In this document: one piece after another, positions 41,888-43,125 of the stretch | Layout: every line of letters starts with the position of its first letter | How positions within the stretch are numbered: position 1 is the first letter of the stretch | NCBI GenBank assembly: GCA_018656865.1 | Contig: JABHYO010000116.1 | Location: 1 to 43,125, forward strand | DNA length: 43,125 nt | Direction: 5' to 3' | DNA from: Gammaproteobacteria bacterium | Lineage (GTDB): Bacteria > Pseudomonadota > Gammaproteobacteria > Pseudomonadales > Azotimanducaceae | Notes under the pieces: generated by a model | Told to the model about the DNA's origin: nothing | Seen by the model: the letters and a program-made list of their open reading frames with translations, nothing else | Databases searched by the model: none | Made by a program: the position numbers and the translations under genes

Positions 41888-42433
41888 CGGCGTCAAGATC
41901 ATGTTTGGGGAAAGACTGCTAAAAATTGTTCTGCTTGTCAGCCTGCTCTCAGGCTGCGCTGCTGGGGACCAGTTTGCGGATCTTCGCGTCTTCATGAAGG
42001 AAGTCGAGAATAAACCCCGGGGTTCAATTGCCCCGCTTCCTGAGTTTGAATCCTATCAGGCGTTTACCTACGGGGCGGCGAACCAGAGAAGTCCGTTCGA
42101 GCCGCCGATCATTGTTCCTCCGAAAACTGCGGAGCAGAAACGAAATGTTGGCGTGAAGCCACCGAAGAATCATGTCAAACAGTTTCTCGAGCGTTTTCCT
42201 CTGTCAGCGCTCGCAATGGTGGGAACACTACAGAAAGATAATTCAACTTCGCATTGATTGAGGACTCCAGTAGTGGTGTCCATCGGGTTCAGGTAGGAGA
42301 CTACATGGGCGATCAATGGGGACAGATCGAGAGTATTGAAGATGCTCGTATTGATATCACCGAGATCGTTAGTGACGGTGCGGGCGGCTGGCTGAGAAGG
42401 CCAAGAACGGTTGAGCTGAGAGGTCTTCAGTAA
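41874..42433 (+). pseudogene. pilP: Pilus lipoprotein PilP, interrupted by a 1-nt frameshift
   Basis: The frame from 41874 (or ATG 41901) gives a lipoprotein signal with lipobox LLSGC and the normal PilP N-half, ending after MVGTLQKDN at 42240-42242, then a spurious TSH and a TGA at 42255. The rest of PilP continues in the +2 frame from 42242: FNFALIEDSS...HRVQVGDYMG...GGWLRRPRTVEL, ending with TAA at 42431-42433. One base, probably a T in AATTTC, seems missing. Restored, the protein would have ~186 aa, normal for PilP. It may be a true mutation or a sequencing error; the C-half is still well conserved. Confidence 0.9.
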
Positions 42434-42484
42434 AGTGATTTTTTTTCGGGCATTGATAAGACCAATGCGCAAATGGTGAAAACA

Positions 42485-43125
42485 ATGACAATAGATAAAT
42501 CGATAGCAATGAGTTTTCCGCGATGCTTGTTTGCTGTGCTTTGGCTGGCGTTTTCATCAACTGCCTTTGGAGCAGTGATGGAGAATATCGAGTTTTCCTC
42601 TCTGCCCGGCGATAAGATAGAAATTCGGATGATATTTGACGGCGTGCCGCCTGAGCCAACCGGCTACACTATCGAACAGCCTGCAAGAATTGCGCTGGAC
42701 CTTGCCGATGTTCGGAGTGGTCTGGGTGCCAAACATCATCCGCTTGGCTCTGGTAATGCTCGCAGTGTTACCGTTGTCGAAGCTGGTGACCGGACCCGAG
42801 TCATCGTATCAATGACAGAATTGGTTGCCTATTCCGCAAGAGTGATTGGTAATTCTCTGTATTTACTTGTCGGTGAAGATGACAGTGGTCTTGTTTCATC
42901 CGCAGATCTGGGAATCGCAGGTGCATCTGCTGCAGAGACATACGAAGACCAAGATTTTCCCATTGTTCAGGAAATTGATTTCAGGCGTGGAGAGGCAGGA
43001 GAAGGACGCGGCGAAGTTATTGCACGGCCAAAGGTGATCACCGCAGACAAGCAGTCGGCTTCTATAGCCTCCGGTGACCAGATTCCGTACCAGGAAGCTT
43101 CTTCAAGCGGTGCGACATCGACTCA
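42485..43125 (+). CDS. pilQ: Pilus secretin PilQ, partial, with an internal deletion
   Basis: The frame runs off the window end. The ATG 42485 has GGTGA upstream; ATG 42473 and 42509 are alternatives. A signal peptide is followed by an AMIN domain (MENIEFSSLPGDKIEIRM, LDLADVRSGLG). After DFRRGEAGEG (~43002) it goes straight into RGEVIARPKVITADKQ and IPYQEASSSGAT, sequence that normally lies in the secretin's N1/secretin region ~400 residues later. The intervening AMIN end, STN/N0 and N1 domains are missing in frame. This is either a large deletion through GEG-type microhomology or a chimeric join. Confidence 0.88.
   Translation, partial: MTIDKSIAMSFPRCLFAVLWLAFSSTAFGAVMENIEFSSLPGDKIEIRMIFDGVPPEPTGYTIEQPARIALDLADVRSGLGAKHHPLGSGNARSVTVVEAGDRTRVIVSMTELVAYSARVIGNSLYLLVGEDDSGLVSSADLGIAGASAAETYEDQDFPIVQEIDFRRGEAGEGRGEVIARPKVITADKQSASIASGDQIPYQEASSSGATST

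Noticed and set aside
42240-42260. Programmed frameshifting in pilP
   Set aside because: No slippery heptamer, downstream pseudoknot or stimulatory Shine-Dalgarno is visible at the frame change, so a mutation or sequencing error is simpler.

Overview
The window looks like a piece of chromosome from a gammaproteobacterium, probably a free-living and possibly marine relative of the Pseudomonas/Cellvibrio/OM60 kind. The evidence is gene content and order. From memory of Pseudomonas aeruginosa (roughly PA5040 to PA5143), almost every block here occurs in the same relative order: hisB-hisA, yibQ-ctpA-envC-gpmI, yibN-grxC-secB, ntrC-ntrB-glnA, the thiI position, typA, pip-dtd, tatCBA-hisE-hisI, ubiB-ubiE, hslU-hslV, a SPOR gene, priA, rpmE, ponA/mrcA and pilMNOPQ. 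GC content is moderate by eye. No phage, transposase or CRISPR was seen. This synteny statement is from knowledge, not a search.

Layout. 1-7.3 kb is the accessory part: an 18/19-bp tandem repeat at the left edge, an unknown membrane protein, two NTF2-fold proteins in tandem, a peroxiredoxin, an EamA permease and a large TonB-dependent receptor. Then come a ~510-bp gene-free stretch, a tRNA-Gly(CCC) and a duplicated copy of the tRNA 3' end. 7.4-9.8 kb holds a DUF427 protein, a small unknown protein, hisB and hisA. 9.9-14.8 kb is the envelope operon gpmI-envC-ctpA-yibQ. 15-16.2 kb is yibN-grxC-secB. 16.2-21.5 kb is nitrogen control: trmL, ntrC, ntrB, a DUF4124 gene and glnA. It has three clear NtrC dyads, a textbook sigma-54 promoter and a structured glnA 3' region. 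21.6-26.7 kb holds a TusA-like/PP-loop sulfur-transfer pair, typA, a Pip homologue lacking its serine nucleophile, and dtd. 26.7-36.5 kb is a long minus-strand run: priA, the SPOR gene, the hslVU heat-shock operon with a sigma-32 promoter, DUF971, ubiE, ubiB, hisI, hisE and tatABC. 36.5-43.1 kb holds rpmE, mrcA and pilM-N-O-P-Q.

How the genes work together. glnA, ntrB and ntrC form a nitrogen-responsive circuit with NtrC sites at both glnA and ntrBC. EnvC, CtpA and YibQ are periplasmic cell-wall and protease factors carried with gpmI. HslV and HslU form the ATP-dependent protease. UbiE and UbiB act in ubiquinone synthesis, and TatABC is the folded-protein export system. The pil genes are the type IV pilus alignment complex and secretin.

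Most notable: (1) pilP carries a 1-nt frameshift and pilQ a large in-frame internal deletion, so the pilus operon is either decaying or misassembled here. (2) The Pip homologue has Gly in place of the catalytic Ser. (3) A TusA-like protein overlaps a PP-loop ATPase with an NFACT-R-like C-terminus, at the position where Pseudomonas carries thiI. (4) A perfect sigma-32 promoter lies inside the apparent hslV ORF and fixes a TTG start with a short propeptide. (5) hisH/hisF, ubiJ and argS are missing from their usual positions. (6) There are several small dispersed, palindromic intergenic repeats and a tRNA 3'-end duplication.
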